From positions 3,091,001 through 3,155,000 of the forward strand of contig NZ_JBFDTP010000002.1 in NCBI RefSeq assembly GCF_040719375.1: a DNA stretch of 64,000 nucleotides, in the 5' to 3' direction. The notes under the pieces are model-generated. The model had not been told where the DNA came from. It did not search any database and worked only from the letters and a program-made list of their open reading frames with translations. Both the position numbers and the translations under genes were made by a program. Positions within the stretch are counted from its first letter, which is position 1, and every line of letters starts with the position of its first letter. Positions 35,634 to 44,539 of this stretch are shown piece after piece. The DNA comes from Clostridium sp. AN503 (GTDB lineage Bacteria > Bacillota > Clostridia > Lachnospirales > Lachnospiraceae).

Positions 35634-36488
35634 TTATAATCGAACATCTTTCATAAACTGCTCTACTGACGCCGCTTTTGCAGCGCTCTTCAGCATAACA
35701 TCCAAAACAGCAGAATCCTTAACCAAAAGAATCTTCTCCCGGATTGAATCCGGTACTTCTCCCAGTTCTTCAAGAAACAGCAGTACTGCTTCAGCTTTTC
35801 CCTCCGCCTGTCCGGCAGCACGTTCATCCCGCAGCAATTCTTCAAACAACATATAACGTTCCTCCATCTCGCGGCTCTGCCTGATACGCTGAATGGAATC
35901 CTGAAGACGCTTTACAAATTCGTCATCAAAATCCTGCTGGCTCTCTTCCAGATTTGCATGCACAAACTTTAAGAATTTTACCATAGATTCAGGCACCTCG
36001 TGTTCATTCCTGCCACAAGTGCTCAAAAATATCGTATGGTTTCCTTCCTCCAATGCAAGTTCCTTATCTTCCTCGCAGCGATTTACAAAATGATAGCAAT
36101 AACGCCCCTTTCCAAACGGATCAAAATCACAGATAAAAATCACATAGGTATATGGCAATTTCGAATAGTCTTCTCCCTTCGTTAAAAGCTCCATATCGAT
36201 CTGACTGTGATAATACCTTGCCCGTTTCGGCAAAGACAGATGCTTCGCCACCTGCATCTCCACATTATAGCGGGTATTTTCCGCATCCCTGGCATACACA
36301 TCCAAACGAACGCCCCGGTACTCAGGCCGGTAAATCAGGCTCTGCTCTTTACTCACTTCCACCCGCTCAATAGAAACCCCCAGAGCAAGCTCCAAAAACC
36401 GGCGGCAATTCTCCTCATCCGCCATCACTGCGCCAAACATAAAGTTGTTCTTCAGCGTCAAATCACGCAACGTCTTTTTCTGTTCCAT
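35634..36488 (-). CDS. Rpn family recombination-promoting nuclease / PD-(D/E)XK transposase-like protein
   Basis: 284 residues. N-terminal TLKNNFMFGAVMADEENCRRF-type opening, then the nuclease core RLDVYARDAENTRYNVEMQV (residue pair D...ExQ of the PD-(D/E)XK fold), ARYYHSQIDMELL and YVIFICDFDPFG, and a helical C-terminal part with AEGKAE. Members promote RecA-independent DNA exchange; some are phage-defence proteins. Start ATG 36488 behind GGGGGAT. It stands alone between the deacetylase and an IS element. Confidence 0.88.
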   Translation of the reverse strand: MEQKKTLRDLTLKNNFMFGAVMADEENCRRFLELALGVSIERVEVSKEQSLIYRPEYRGVRLDVYARDAENTRYNVEMQVAKHLSLPKRARYYHSQIDMELLTKGEDYSKLPYTYVIFICDFDPFGKGRYCYHFVNRCEEDKELALEEGNHTIFLSTCGRNEHEVPESMVKFLKFVHANLEESQQDFDDEFVKRLQDSIQRIRQSREMEERYMLFEELLRDERAAGQAEGKAEAVLLFLEELGEVPDSIREKILLVKDSAVLDVMLKSAAKAASVEQFMKDVRL

Positions 36489-36743
36489 ATATATCCCCCA
36501 CACATGCAGAGGAATCCTATAACTCTATTATAACATCCCCAAATCCAAAAAAACAGCCCCATCTTTATCTCCCCGATCCCCCCTCCCCGATCCCCAACCA
36601 GCATCCTTCCATCCCCCCAATCTGAACTGTCCCCCTTGTCAAGGACATTTTTAAAAGTGGGGCAGTTTATTTTTCCTCCTCTTTTACCTACATCCTGTTC
36701 TCAGATGTCCTGTTTTCTATTATTATGGTATTCTATGATAGTT

Positions 36744-37757
36744 TTAAGTAATCTTGTTACTTTGAAGTATTCTGCCTCCTAATTCCTCCGGCCTTTTTGT
36801 AATCACCGGACAGGACGGCCTGTTGGGGATATCCAGTGGATACTTCCCAGTGATGAAAAAGTCATAAAACTCGTTTGGGGCTAACTTTGCAAGTTTCCAT
36901 TGGTAACGCTCATTATTGTAGTACTCCATATAGTCATCTATCACACACTTTACTTCGATGAACGCAGCACAATCCGCCAGGTTTCCCCTGATGTGGTCCT
37001 TCATATGCCCGAAGAAGCTTTCCTGCGGGGCATTGTCCCAGCAGCAGCCCTTGCGGGACATGGACTGGCGCAGTTTTCTGTCATAAAGGATGTTGATAAA
37101 GCTTCGGCTGGTATAATGACAGCCCTGGTCGCTGTGGATAATTGTTTCGGCATGCAGGGAGATTCCATGGTCTGCGATCAGCCTCTCCACTGTTTCCAGT
37201 ACGAAGTCCACTTCCAGCGATTCGCTGAGCACATAAGAGAGTATCTGTTTCGTAAAAGCATCCAGGATCGTAGACAGATAAGCAAACCTTCCGGCATAAG
37301 GCAGGTAAGTGATATCTGTCAGCAACACCATCCTCGGCCCATAACTTTCGAACTCACGGCGGAGCAGGTTATCCGAAACACTTCCAGTCCGGAGCGCTTT
37401 TGCGAGTCTCTTATTGGGATTCGGGCCCCGGTATGGGCAGGACAGCCGGAACTTTTCCATCAGCCTGCGGATCTTTTTCAGGTTCATGATGACCGGAGGG
37501 TCACTGTGGAGCAGAGCCATATGGATGCCCCGGGCTCCTTTGGGATAACCGTGCTGCTTATAAGCGGACAGTACCAGCTCGAAATCCCGGCGGTCCTCCT
37601 CTTCCTTCTGCTCACGGACCGGGGCAGCTTTCAGCCAGGCATAATAGCCGCTCCTGGAAACCCCGGCTGCCGAACAGAGTTCTTTGGCGGAGAGGGTGTT
37701 CCCGTTCTGTGCCAGGGTCTGCTGAATAATCTCAAAAATACACGAAGAGTCGTTCAT
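36744..37757 (-). CDS. IS3-family transposase OrfB (DDE integrase)
   Basis: 337 residues. N-terminal HTH-like part (SAKELCSAAGVSRSGYYAWL), then the rve integrase core with the DDE residues: LTDITYLPY, IIHSDQGCHYTS and SRKGCCWDNAPQESFFGHMK with its Glu. C-terminal YNNERYQWKLAKLAPNEF is typical. Complete. It begins 11 bases after orfA, in a different frame, so an OrfAB fusion by frameshift or coupled reinitiation is possible, but I see no clear slippery A6G-like site. Confidence 0.94.
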   Translation of the reverse strand: MNDSSCIFEIIQQTLAQNGNTLSAKELCSAAGVSRSGYYAWLKAAPVREQKEEEDRRDFELVLSAYKQHGYPKGARGIHMALLHSDPPVIMNLKKIRRLMEKFRLSCPYRGPNPNKRLAKALRTGSVSDNLLRREFESYGPRMVLLTDITYLPYAGRFAYLSTILDAFTKQILSYVLSESLEVDFVLETVERLIADHGISLHAETIIHSDQGCHYTSRSFINILYDRKLRQSMSRKGCCWDNAPQESFFGHMKDHIRGNLADCAAFIEVKCVIDDYMEYYNNERYQWKLAKLAPNEFYDFFITGKYPLDIPNRPSCPVITKRPEELGGRILQSNKIT

Positions 37758-37768
37758 GAGCAGTGCAC

Positions 37769-38188
37769 CTACTTTCTGGTAGTTCTGACTGCAGAAATTT
37801 TTTTTAAAAACTCCACTTCCTGTTTCAGGTAATCGACCTCATGCCGAAGCTGTTTCAGTTCTTCTTTTTCAGATGCATGGTTATCACCCGTCTGCTCCTG
37901 GGGCTGCCTCTTTCCATGTGTGTAGTTCCCTTCGTAGAAACAGCCGTATTTCTTGTACTGTTCCCGGATGTGGCCGGAAATACTCCAGATCCTGCGCTCC
38001 CCCAGGATGGCCGGGTTATAGCCGTGATCCTCCAGAATCTTCCGGGGAAGTTCCCCTTTCTGGTATTCTGAATAAAAGATCTCTTTGAACTCTTTGGTAA
38101 GGTTCAATTGAAACTGGGTCACGCTGTAGGTGTAAGGGTTTTGTCGCAGCAACAGTATTTCTTCTTCGGTAAAGGGTTTTCTGCTCAT
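37769..38188 (-). CDS. IS3-associated OrfA, helix-turn-helix protein
   Basis: 139 residues. N-terminal FTEEEILLLRQNPYTYSV and a helix-turn-helix region, C-terminal coiled coil EELKQLRHEVDYLKQEVEFL, the leucine-zipper-like tail by which OrfA and OrfAB multimerise. Binds the IS ends. AGGAGG precedes ATG 38188, but that site and the start lie within a hairpin (38187-38225). Confidence 0.9.
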   Translation of the reverse strand: MSRKPFTEEEILLLRQNPYTYSVTQFQLNLTKEFKEIFYSEYQKGELPRKILEDHGYNPAILGERRIWSISGHIREQYKKYGCFYEGNYTHGKRQPQEQTGDNHASEKEELKQLRHEVDYLKQEVEFLKKISAVRTTRK

Positions 38189-38225
38189 GGTATTCCTCCT
38201 GTTGTTCTTAATTTAAGAATACCAT
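38187..38225 (-). promoter_or_regulatory. Hairpin sequestering the orfA ribosome site
   Basis: On the minus strand ATGGTATTC pairs with GAATACCAT, the latter containing the first bases of the start codon, with AGGAG in or next to the stem. In several IS families such a fold blocks translation from outside transcripts; that role is inferred here. Confidence 0.6.
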
Positions 38226-38485
38226 AAGGAAAGTGAATATGCCAAAAGAAAACGGGGGCCAGGCTAAAGTTCCGGGGTGCAGTCCAATAAAACGGGTACA
38301 CCAGCAGAGTGTGTGCATTATAAGGGGACGGGAATGCAGGGGGCTGTTCATATTTAAGGGGCTGACAAGGCGGTCTGTCTAAAAAGAGGGTCCCCCACTT
38401 TCCAATGTGTCCACACTTATGGGTACATTATAATCCTCTATCTCCCTTTGACTCCCCAGCATCCCCCACAGATCCCTCCCCGCGC

Positions 38486-38577
38486 CCCCAGGCTCCCACA
38501 GCCCATCCTCCCCACGCCCCCCAGGCTGCCGCAGCCCGTCCTTCCCGCGACTCCCAGGCTGCCGCAGCCGTTCCCTC
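38486..38577. repeat. 33-bp tandem repeat, three imperfect copies
   Basis: CCAGGCTSCCRCAGCC starts at 38488, 38521 and 38554, an exact 33-base period. In the minus strand it would code for 11-residue units (LRQPGxRGxDG), but the small open frame there has no ribosome site. Confidence 0.8.
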
Positions 38578-38591
38578 CAGAGCACTCAGCG

Positions 38592-38790
38592 AGATAAGAA
38601 GCCCCCCGGTGGCGGCGGAAAAAGATTTCTAAATGTCTTCCGTTTGGAGACATGAAAAGACCGGAGTCGTGTGGAAAGCGGACTGCACAGTATCATCGTG
38701 CTGTCCGATAGCCACATGGCTCCGGTCTTTTCATGTCGTAAACAGGAAGACATAGAAACTTTTTCCGCTGCCACCGGGGGTCTTCTTATC
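38592..38790. repeat. Second very long inverted repeat (giant hairpin element)
   Basis: GATAAGAAG at 38592 pairs with CTTCTTATC ending at 38790; between them GGTGGCGGCGGAAAAAG against CTTTTTCCGCTGCCACC, ATGTCTTCC against GGAAGACAT and ACATGAAAAGACCGGAG against CTCCGGTCTTTTCATGT. Arms of about 78 bp with few mismatches and a short inner stem, 199 bases in all. Unrelated in sequence to the element at 19988-20213. It codes for nothing credible. Its position beside an IS element fits a MITE-like origin. Confidence 0.85.
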
Positions 38791-38836
38791 CCCCATCCAC
38801 CTCCCCCGCAGGGAACGGCTCGAACCCCCTCCGTGT

Positions 38837-39166
38837 TTACTCCACGTCATCCTCTCCAACCAGCTCATCAAACTCCTGATCGTCCAGCAGCTGATCAAAC
38901 GCCTCAGCTACGATCTCATACTCATCGTCGTCCTCGATATTATCCAGGTTTGGATTGCCTTCTTTGTCCTCAGAGTAGCGGTACAGATATACTTCGCCCT
39001 CCTCAGCCTCCTCGCCTTCCACTGGAAGCAGTGCGATATACTCCCGCTCTCCTGCATCAAAAATGGTAAGTACTACACACTCCAGCTCACTTCCGTCATC
39101 CAGGGTCAGGGTAACGGTCATCTCCTCCTGCTCCATCTCCAGTTCTTCATTCGGATTCTGTGCCAT
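38837..39166 (-). CDS. DUF1292 family acidic protein
   Basis: 109 residues, very acidic. DUF1292 core: VTLTLDDGSELECVVLTIFD, YIALLPV and EVYLYRYSED, followed by DEEYEIV-like DDDEYEIVAEAFDQLL. Small soluble protein of unknown function, often near the mRNA/Holliday-junction genes in Firmicutes but here alone. 213 bases up to cobO hold nothing recognised. Confidence 0.9.
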   Translation of the reverse strand: MAQNPNEELEMEQEEMTVTLTLDDGSELECVVLTIFDAGEREYIALLPVEGEEAEEGEVYLYRYSEDKEGNPNLDNIEDDDEYEIVAEAFDQLLDDQEFDELVGEDDVE

Positions 39167-39379
39167 ATGGATACCTCTTTCTTTTCTCTGTTAGTCTGTG
39201 ACACGATCTGTTTCACAACTCCACTTTATCAGAATACTGCTGCAAAATCAAGGGCTAATATTGCCAGGGGGGTCCGCATTTTGCGGCGGTCCCGGCCCGG
39301 CAGTCCGGCGGCATGGGTTTTTGTTCCGGTTTCGACCATAAGGGGATGTAAACATCCGGAATTTGCTTAAAAGCCTTAT

Positions 39380-39904
39380 CTAATATTCAATTCCTTCCCG
39401 CGCTGGGATTCCTTCGGTATATGGGTGCTTTTTCATTTGGATCTCTGATACGTAATCAGCCAAACCGGCCAGGTGTTTGGACGGGTCTCTTCCGGTCAGC
39501 ACTACTTCGAGCTGTTCTGGTTTGTTTTCTAAAAACTTTACCAGTTCGTCTTCCGGGACCATGCCGTAGTTGCAGGACGCCAGGATCTCGTCCAGGATCA
39601 GTATATCATATCCGCCCTGTACCGCTTCCTGGCAGGCGCGGTCAAACCGTTTCCCAAAGTAAGCTGCGGCCTCGGCTTTCTCCTCCGGCGTCATGCGGAA
39701 TACAAAGCCAAAGGTTTTGTCGCAGGGCACCACCATGATGCCCGGAATGTGGCGCAGTACCGGGACCTCCCCAGAATCCTCCGTTTTTAAGAAACGTACC
39801 ACCAGCACGGTCTTTCCTCTGCCTGCCGCCCGGACTGCCAGCCCGACTGCCGCCGAGGTCTTCCCCTTGCCGTCTCCGCAGTAAATATGGATGCATCCTC
39901 TCAT
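39380..39904 (-). CDS. cobO: Cob(I)yrinic acid a,c-diamide adenosyltransferase
   Basis: 174 residues. Adds the adenosyl group to cobalamin precursors (CobA/BtuR/CobO family). P-loop YCGDGKGKTSAAVGLA, VVRFLKTEDSGEV, and Walker B ILDEILASCNYG with VLTGRDPSKHLAGLADYVSE. It overlaps the helicase gene by ATGA at 39901-39904, so it is coupled to it though the functions are unrelated. No other cobalamin gene in view; may serve salvage of cobalamin. Confidence 0.95.
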   Translation of the reverse strand: MRGCIHIYCGDGKGKTSAAVGLAVRAAGRGKTVLVVRFLKTEDSGEVPVLRHIPGIMVVPCDKTFGFVFRMTPEEKAEAAAYFGKRFDRACQEAVQGGYDILILDEILASCNYGMVPEDELVKFLENKPEQLEVVLTGRDPSKHLAGLADYVSEIQMKKHPYTEGIPAREGIEY

Positions 39905-41757
39905 TTTCGTCCCTCCAGATATTCGTCAATAAATCTTGACCGGTCCTGCTGTTTCCCGTAGCGCTCCTTTGTATAACACACATGCAGCCGGTCCTTCGCC
40001 CGGGTCATGGCTACGTAAAACATGCGCCGCTCCTCCTCTAAATCCGCATCCAGGACCGCCTTGTGATGGGGCGTCACACGCTCATTGGCGTCCAGGATAT
40101 AGACGATGGGGAATTCCAGCCCTTTGGCGCTGTGCATGGTCATTAAGGAAACACACTCTACCCCCTGCTCGCCCCGGCGCTGGGCCTGTTGTTTTAGCTG
40201 TTCCCCGTACTCTTTCATGTGGAGGAACCAGGCGTCAAAGGTCTTAAAGCCCGCTGCGCTCTCCTGAAGCTGGTCCGCTACCTGAAGCAGCTCTTCCGGC
40301 TTCATTCTCCGGTAATCGGCGTATTCCCTGAGATAATCGTCATATCCGGAAGCTTTGCGGATATAGTTGACCGCCGCCACCGGAGCCATCCTGCCGATCA
40401 TCTTTAAATCATACTCCAGCTGTTCGATCCGCTCTACCATCCAGTCCTTGTCCTGATACCAGGATTTGACCGCATCCCAGGATATGACCTGCCCCTCCAA
40501 AGCGTCCCGGCTCACGTACCGTTTCGGCCGATTGATGATCCGCAGCACGTCCGCCCGTTTTGCCTGACGGTGCGCCGCCAGCTCATCCCCGGCAATCCGG
40601 ATGTATGCAAGGATATCCTGCGTGATCCAGTGCTCGTAGAGATTCGGCAGGGCGTCTCTCATCTGGAACGGTACATTATATTCCATCATCCGCTCCATCA
40701 GAAGCCGCGGTTCCATGTTGGTGCGGTACAGCACCGCAATATCAGACAGGGAAAATCCCATCTTCACATAATCCTGGATTTCTTCCACGATCCCCTTCGT
40801 TTCTGACTGAGCGTCCGCCCAGACCGTGGTCGCTACCGTTTTCCCGGCTCCCCGGTCCGCACAGAGCTTCTTTTCATACCGGGTTTTATTGTGGCGGATC
40901 AAATTGACGGCGGCGTCCACAATTGTGGATGTGGAGCGGTAGTTTATCCCCAAAAGCGTCTGCTTTGCCTGGGGATAATCCTTTGTGAAGCCCAGCATGA
41001 TCTCTGGCTTCGCGCCGCGGAACCGGTAGATAGACTGGTCGTCGTCACCTACAATAAACAAATTGTCCTCCGGCTGCGCAAGCATCTTCACTATCTCATA
41101 TTGTACCCGGTTGATGTCCTGAAATTCATCGATCAGGATAAACCTGTACTTCTGCTGCCATGCCTTTAGGATATCCTTTCTCTGGACAAACAGCTCATAG
41201 CACATCACCAGCATATCGTCAAAATCCAAAAGCCCTTTTCCGGTCAGAGCTTCCTCATAGCCCTGATACAGCTTCTTAAATACAGCCTCCGAACAGTTCT
41301 TGGAATAATAATGCTCCAGGTTCATCATCTCGCCCTTTACCATGCTGATCTCAGAAAGGATGGAGGATGTGAACTCCGCCTCATCCTCCACCTCAATGCG
41401 GTACTTATCGATCAGCTCTCTTATGATCCGGACTCGCTGCTCCTCACGGATAATGTTGGATGCATCATACCGGTAAGCATGTTTTAAAATACTGAAAAAT
41501 ACTGCATGAAAGGTCCCGAAGCTGACGGCCGGGCGGCGGCCCTCCATCAAAAGCTGGAACCGCTGCTTCATTTCCTCTGCAGCAGCCCGCGTGAACGTGA
41601 TGACCAGGATACTGCCCGGGTCCACCCCGTATTCATCAATCAGGAATTTCACCCGGTGGGTGATGACGGTGGTTTTGCCGGAACCGGGTCCCGCCAGAAC
41701 CATCATCGGCCCTTCAAAATGCCGGATCGCCTGTAATTGTGATTCGTGAAATGCCAT
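39901..41757 (-). CDS. UvrD/PcrA-type ATP-dependent DNA helicase
   Basis: 618 residues. SF1A helicase: motif I MVLAGPGSGKTTVITHR, Ia VITFTRAAAEEM, II LIDEFQDINRVQYE, III FIVGDDDQSIYRFRGA, IV LGINYRSTSTIV, V SLMTMHSAKGLEFPIVYI and VI EERRMFYVAMTRAKDRL. About 100 residues shorter than PcrA, lacking the usual long C-terminal tail. Start is ATG 41757; the 86 extra residues of the longest frame overlap the aldo/keto reductase gene and look non-coding. A repair or plasmid/conflict-resolution helicase; paralogue of pcrA rather than pcrA itself is my guess. Confidence 0.9.
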   Translation of the reverse strand: MAFHESQLQAIRHFEGPMMVLAGPGSGKTTVITHRVKFLIDEYGVDPGSILVITFTRAAAEEMKQRFQLLMEGRRPAVSFGTFHAVFFSILKHAYRYDASNIIREEQRVRIIRELIDKYRIEVEDEAEFTSSILSEISMVKGEMMNLEHYYSKNCSEAVFKKLYQGYEEALTGKGLLDFDDMLVMCYELFVQRKDILKAWQQKYRFILIDEFQDINRVQYEIVKMLAQPEDNLFIVGDDDQSIYRFRGAKPEIMLGFTKDYPQAKQTLLGINYRSTSTIVDAAVNLIRHNKTRYEKKLCADRGAGKTVATTVWADAQSETKGIVEEIQDYVKMGFSLSDIAVLYRTNMEPRLLMERMMEYNVPFQMRDALPNLYEHWITQDILAYIRIAGDELAAHRQAKRADVLRIINRPKRYVSRDALEGQVISWDAVKSWYQDKDWMVERIEQLEYDLKMIGRMAPVAAVNYIRKASGYDDYLREYADYRRMKPEELLQVADQLQESAAGFKTFDAWFLHMKEYGEQLKQQAQRRGEQGVECVSLMTMHSAKGLEFPIVYILDANERVTPHHKAVLDADLEEERRMFYVAMTRAKDRLHVCYTKERYGKQQDRSRFIDEYLEGRK

Positions 41758-41809
41758 GTAAGCGCCCGTCTCCCTTCTTATCTGATCTCTGGCGGATTCC
41801 GTCCACCAG

Positions 41810-42925
41810 CTATGCGTCAAACACCGCTGATACATCCTCCATAAGTGCAGCAATGGGCAGATGCTGCGGACAGATGTGCTCGCATTTCTTACAGCCGATG
41901 CAGTCAGCCGCCGCACCGTGCCGGGCCGTATAATTGGGGTAATAGCCTTTGGCGTTGGACTTATCACCGAACTGCCGGTACTGGTTGTACAGGGAAAAAT
42001 ACTCCGGTATGGCAATCTGCTTCGGACAGCCCTCCACGCAGTACCGGCACCCGGTACAGCCCACTGCGATGCTGGAATTCAGGATATCCGTCACCTGCCG
42101 GATCACCTGCTCTTCCGTCTCATCAAGCGGTTTAAAGTCCTGCATATAGGATGTGTTGTCTAAAAGCTGGGCTTCATCAGACATACCGGACAGCACCATG
42201 ATCACGCCCTCTTTGCCGGCAGCAAACCTAACGGCCCAGGACGCCGGGGACATCTCCGGCCTGCGCTCTTTAAACAGCGCTTTTGCAGCCTCCGGCACAT
42301 CCGCCAGCGTTCCGCCCTTCACCGGTTCCATGACGATCACGTCTTTTCCGTATCGGCGGCAGACCTCATAGCAGCGCCTGGACTGTATGTACGGGCTTTC
42401 CCAGTCAAGATAGTTGAGCTGGAGCTGCACAAACTCCACCTCCGGATGGGCTTTTAAGATCTCCTCCAAAAGCTCTGCATCCGCATGATAGGAAAATCCC
42501 AGATGCCGTATCTTCCCTTCCTCCAGCTTTTCCCTGGCAAAGCCAAATGCATCCAGCCTCTTTGCCGTCTCATAGGAGGCCTGGAACACATTGTGCAGCA
42601 GATAGTAATCAAAATATTCCACGCCGCATTTCTCCAGCTGCTCGTCAAAGATACGCGCCATATCCTCTTTCTCCTTTAAATGGCTTAAGGGGAGCTTGTC
42701 CGCCAGCACAAAGCTCTCCCGCGGATGGCGCTCCACAAGGGCCTTTCTCACCGCGGTCTCACTGGCATACAGATGATACATATACGCCGTGTCAAAATAA
42801 GTGAATCCCCGCTCTAAGAAGAGGTCCACCATCCGGCACACCTGCCGGATATCGATATCCGCCTTGTCCTCCGGATTCACAAGCGGCAGCCTCATCGTCC
42901 CAAATCCCAACTTTTTCATTTCCAT
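41810..42925 (-). CDS. Aldo/keto reductase with C-terminal 4Fe-4S ferredoxin domain
   Basis: 371 residues. AKR barrel with catalytic set Asp/Tyr in YFDTAYMYH, Lys in LADKLPLS and His in YYLLHNV; NADPH-dependent reduction of carbonyl compounds. C-terminal ferredoxin-type cysteines CTGCRYCVEGCPK and CIGCKKCEHICPQ would hold two 4Fe-4S clusters, a fusion common in anaerobic Firmicutes. Start ATG 42925 ten bases after GGAG; the longer frame begins in the gltX terminator. Substrate unknown. Confidence 0.92.
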   Translation of the reverse strand: MEMKKLGFGTMRLPLVNPEDKADIDIRQVCRMVDLFLERGFTYFDTAYMYHLYASETAVRKALVERHPRESFVLADKLPLSHLKEKEDMARIFDEQLEKCGVEYFDYYLLHNVFQASYETAKRLDAFGFAREKLEEGKIRHLGFSYHADAELLEEILKAHPEVEFVQLQLNYLDWESPYIQSRRCYEVCRRYGKDVIVMEPVKGGTLADVPEAAKALFKERRPEMSPASWAVRFAAGKEGVIMVLSGMSDEAQLLDNTSYMQDFKPLDETEEQVIRQVTDILNSSIAVGCTGCRYCVEGCPKQIAIPEYFSLYNQYRQFGDKSNAKGYYPNYTARHGAAADCIGCKKCEHICPQHLPIAALMEDVSAVFDA

Positions 42926-43010
42926 TCTCTGTATGCTCCTTTCCCTGCACTCAAACGCCCGTCTCCATTTCCCGTAAAATCTCCCACAGATCTGTATCCT
43001 GTAAATCAGG

Positions 43011-43042
43011 AAAGCCCCGTCATCATCCATGGCAGGGGCTTT
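43011..43042 (-). terminator. Hairpin terminator after gltX
   Basis: AAAGCCCC pairs with GGGGCTTT, loop about 16 bases, on the minus strand followed by CCTGATT (weak T-tract). Eight bases beyond the gltX stop. Confidence 0.55.
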
Positions 43043-43049
43043 CTCTCAT

Positions 43050-44501
43050 CTATTTTCCAAGCATTTCGATCCCTTTGCGGATACGTGTCAGGGATTCTTC
43101 CCTGCCAAGCACCTCCATGATCTCGGTAGCGCCTGCAGGCGTCATCTGCTTACCTGAAACAGCGGTGCGGATCGGCCACATGACAAAACCAGTCTTGCAG
43201 CCCTTCTCCTCCACGTATTTTGCCAGCACCTCGTACAGTGCGTCATTGCTGTAATCCTGCTGTGCCTCCAGAAGCGGTAGTACTTCGGTCAGCACCTCCA
43301 GAGAAGTCTCTGCACTGGTCTTCATCTTCTTGTGGGCGTACATGGCGGTATCGTACTCCGGCAGCTCCTCGAAGAAATCAATATGCTCCGCGATATCCGG
43401 GAATATCTCAATCCGGGTCTTGACCATGCCTGCGATCTTCTTTAAGTCCAAATCCTTTTTGATGGTCTGGCGGATATACGGCTCTGCCATCTCATAGAAC
43501 CGGTCAAAGTCCATCGCCTTTAAATATTCGCCGTTCATCCATTTCAGCTTTGTGATGTCAAAAACAGCCGGGGACTTGCTGATGTTATGGTAATCAAACG
43601 CCTTCACCAGCTCCTCCAAAGAGAATATCTCCTGGTTGTCCACCGGGGACCAGCCAAGCAGCGCCACATAGTTGACCACGGCCTCCGCCACAAAGCCCTG
43701 TTCGATCAGGTCCTCGAAGGAAGAATGGCCGCTGCGCTTGGATAATTTCTTGTGAAATTCATCCGTGATCAGAGGACAGTGCACATATACCGGAACCTCC
43801 CAGCCAAAGGCGTCGTACAGACGGTTGTACTTGGGGGAGGAGGACAGGTATTCGTTGCCCCGCACCACATGGGTGATCCCCATCAGGTGATCATCCACCA
43901 CGTTTGCAAAGTTGTAGGTCGGATATCCGTCGGACTTGATGAGGACCATATCGTCAAGCTCTGAGTTATCCACGGTGATGTCCCCGTAGATCTCATCATG
44001 GAACGTCGTGGTTCCTTCCGTCGGATTGTTCTGGCGGATCACATACGGCATACCGGCAGCCAGGTTTGCAGCCACCTCCTCCTTTGACAGATGCAGGCAG
44101 TGCTTGTCATAGGTCATGATCTCTTCGCCGTTTACGGTTGTCTTCAATGATTCCAGACGCTCCTGGGTACAGAAGCAGTAGTATGCCTCGCCCTTTTCCA
44201 CCAGCTTCTTTGCATACTCCAAATAGATCCCCGAAGCCTGGCGTTCACTCTGTACATAAGGCCCGCAGCCGCCGTCCTTATCCGGCCCCTCGTCATGGAT
44301 CAGCCCGGTCTGCTCCAGGGTGCGGTAGATGATCTCTGTCGCACCTTCCACATACCGCTCCTGATCTGTGTCCTCAATACGGAGCAGGAAATCCCCGTCC
44401 TCATGCTTTGCGATCAGATACGCATACAGCGCTGTCCTCAAATTCCCCACATGCATCCGTCCGGTTGGACTTGGTGCATATCTTGTCCTAATCCTGGTCA
44501 T
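43050..44501 (-). CDS. gltX: Glutamyl-tRNA synthetase
   Basis: 483 residues. Class I synthetase: HIGH-type motif YAPSPTGRMHVGNLRTAL, RIEDTDQERYVEGA, KMSKS-type KLSKRSGHSSFEDL, and an all-helical anticodon domain. Charges tRNA-Glu (and usually tRNA-Gln in Firmicutes lacking GlnRS). AAGGAG precedes ATG 44501. Complete. Confidence 0.97.
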   Translation of the reverse strand: MTRIRTRYAPSPTGRMHVGNLRTALYAYLIAKHEDGDFLLRIEDTDQERYVEGATEIIYRTLEQTGLIHDEGPDKDGGCGPYVQSERQASGIYLEYAKKLVEKGEAYYCFCTQERLESLKTTVNGEEIMTYDKHCLHLSKEEVAANLAAGMPYVIRQNNPTEGTTTFHDEIYGDITVDNSELDDMVLIKSDGYPTYNFANVVDDHLMGITHVVRGNEYLSSSPKYNRLYDAFGWEVPVYVHCPLITDEFHKKLSKRSGHSSFEDLIEQGFVAEAVVNYVALLGWSPVDNQEIFSLEELVKAFDYHNISKSPAVFDITKLKWMNGEYLKAMDFDRFYEMAEPYIRQTIKKDLDLKKIAGMVKTRIEIFPDIAEHIDFFEELPEYDTAMYAHKKMKTSAETSLEVLTEVLPLLEAQQDYSNDALYEVLAKYVEEKGCKTGFVMWPIRTAVSGKQMTPAGATEIMEVLGREESLTRIRKGIEMLGK

Positions 44502-44539
44502 ATCTCAAATCTCCTTAATCTCATTTTAAGCATGTCCTA

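Larger units (their letters stand above)
36638..38414 (-). mobile_element. IS3-family insertion sequence (approximate ends)
   Basis: Two minus-strand genes, orfA and orfB, with related ends: TGTCAAGGACATT...AAAAGTGGGGCAG at the left and, reverse-complemented, TGTGGACACATTGGAAAGTG at the right. The match is partial, so the borders are good to perhaps 20 bases and no target duplication could be confirmed. 36489-36637, left of it, is C-rich low-complexity sequence with no gene. The two ORFs are intact. Confidence 0.7.

Noticed and set aside
36638..38414. Larger composite transposon joining the IS and the giant hairpin
   Set aside because: No second IS copy and no matching outer ends were seen.
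38379..38653. Small Gly-rich frames over the 33-bp repeat
   Set aside because: Repeat-driven; no ribosome site; partly inside the IS end.
41758..42015. 86-residue N-terminal extension of the helicase
   Set aside because: Overlaps the aldo/keto reductase coding end, low-complexity Ser/Thr composition; the helicase fold starts at the ATG 41757.
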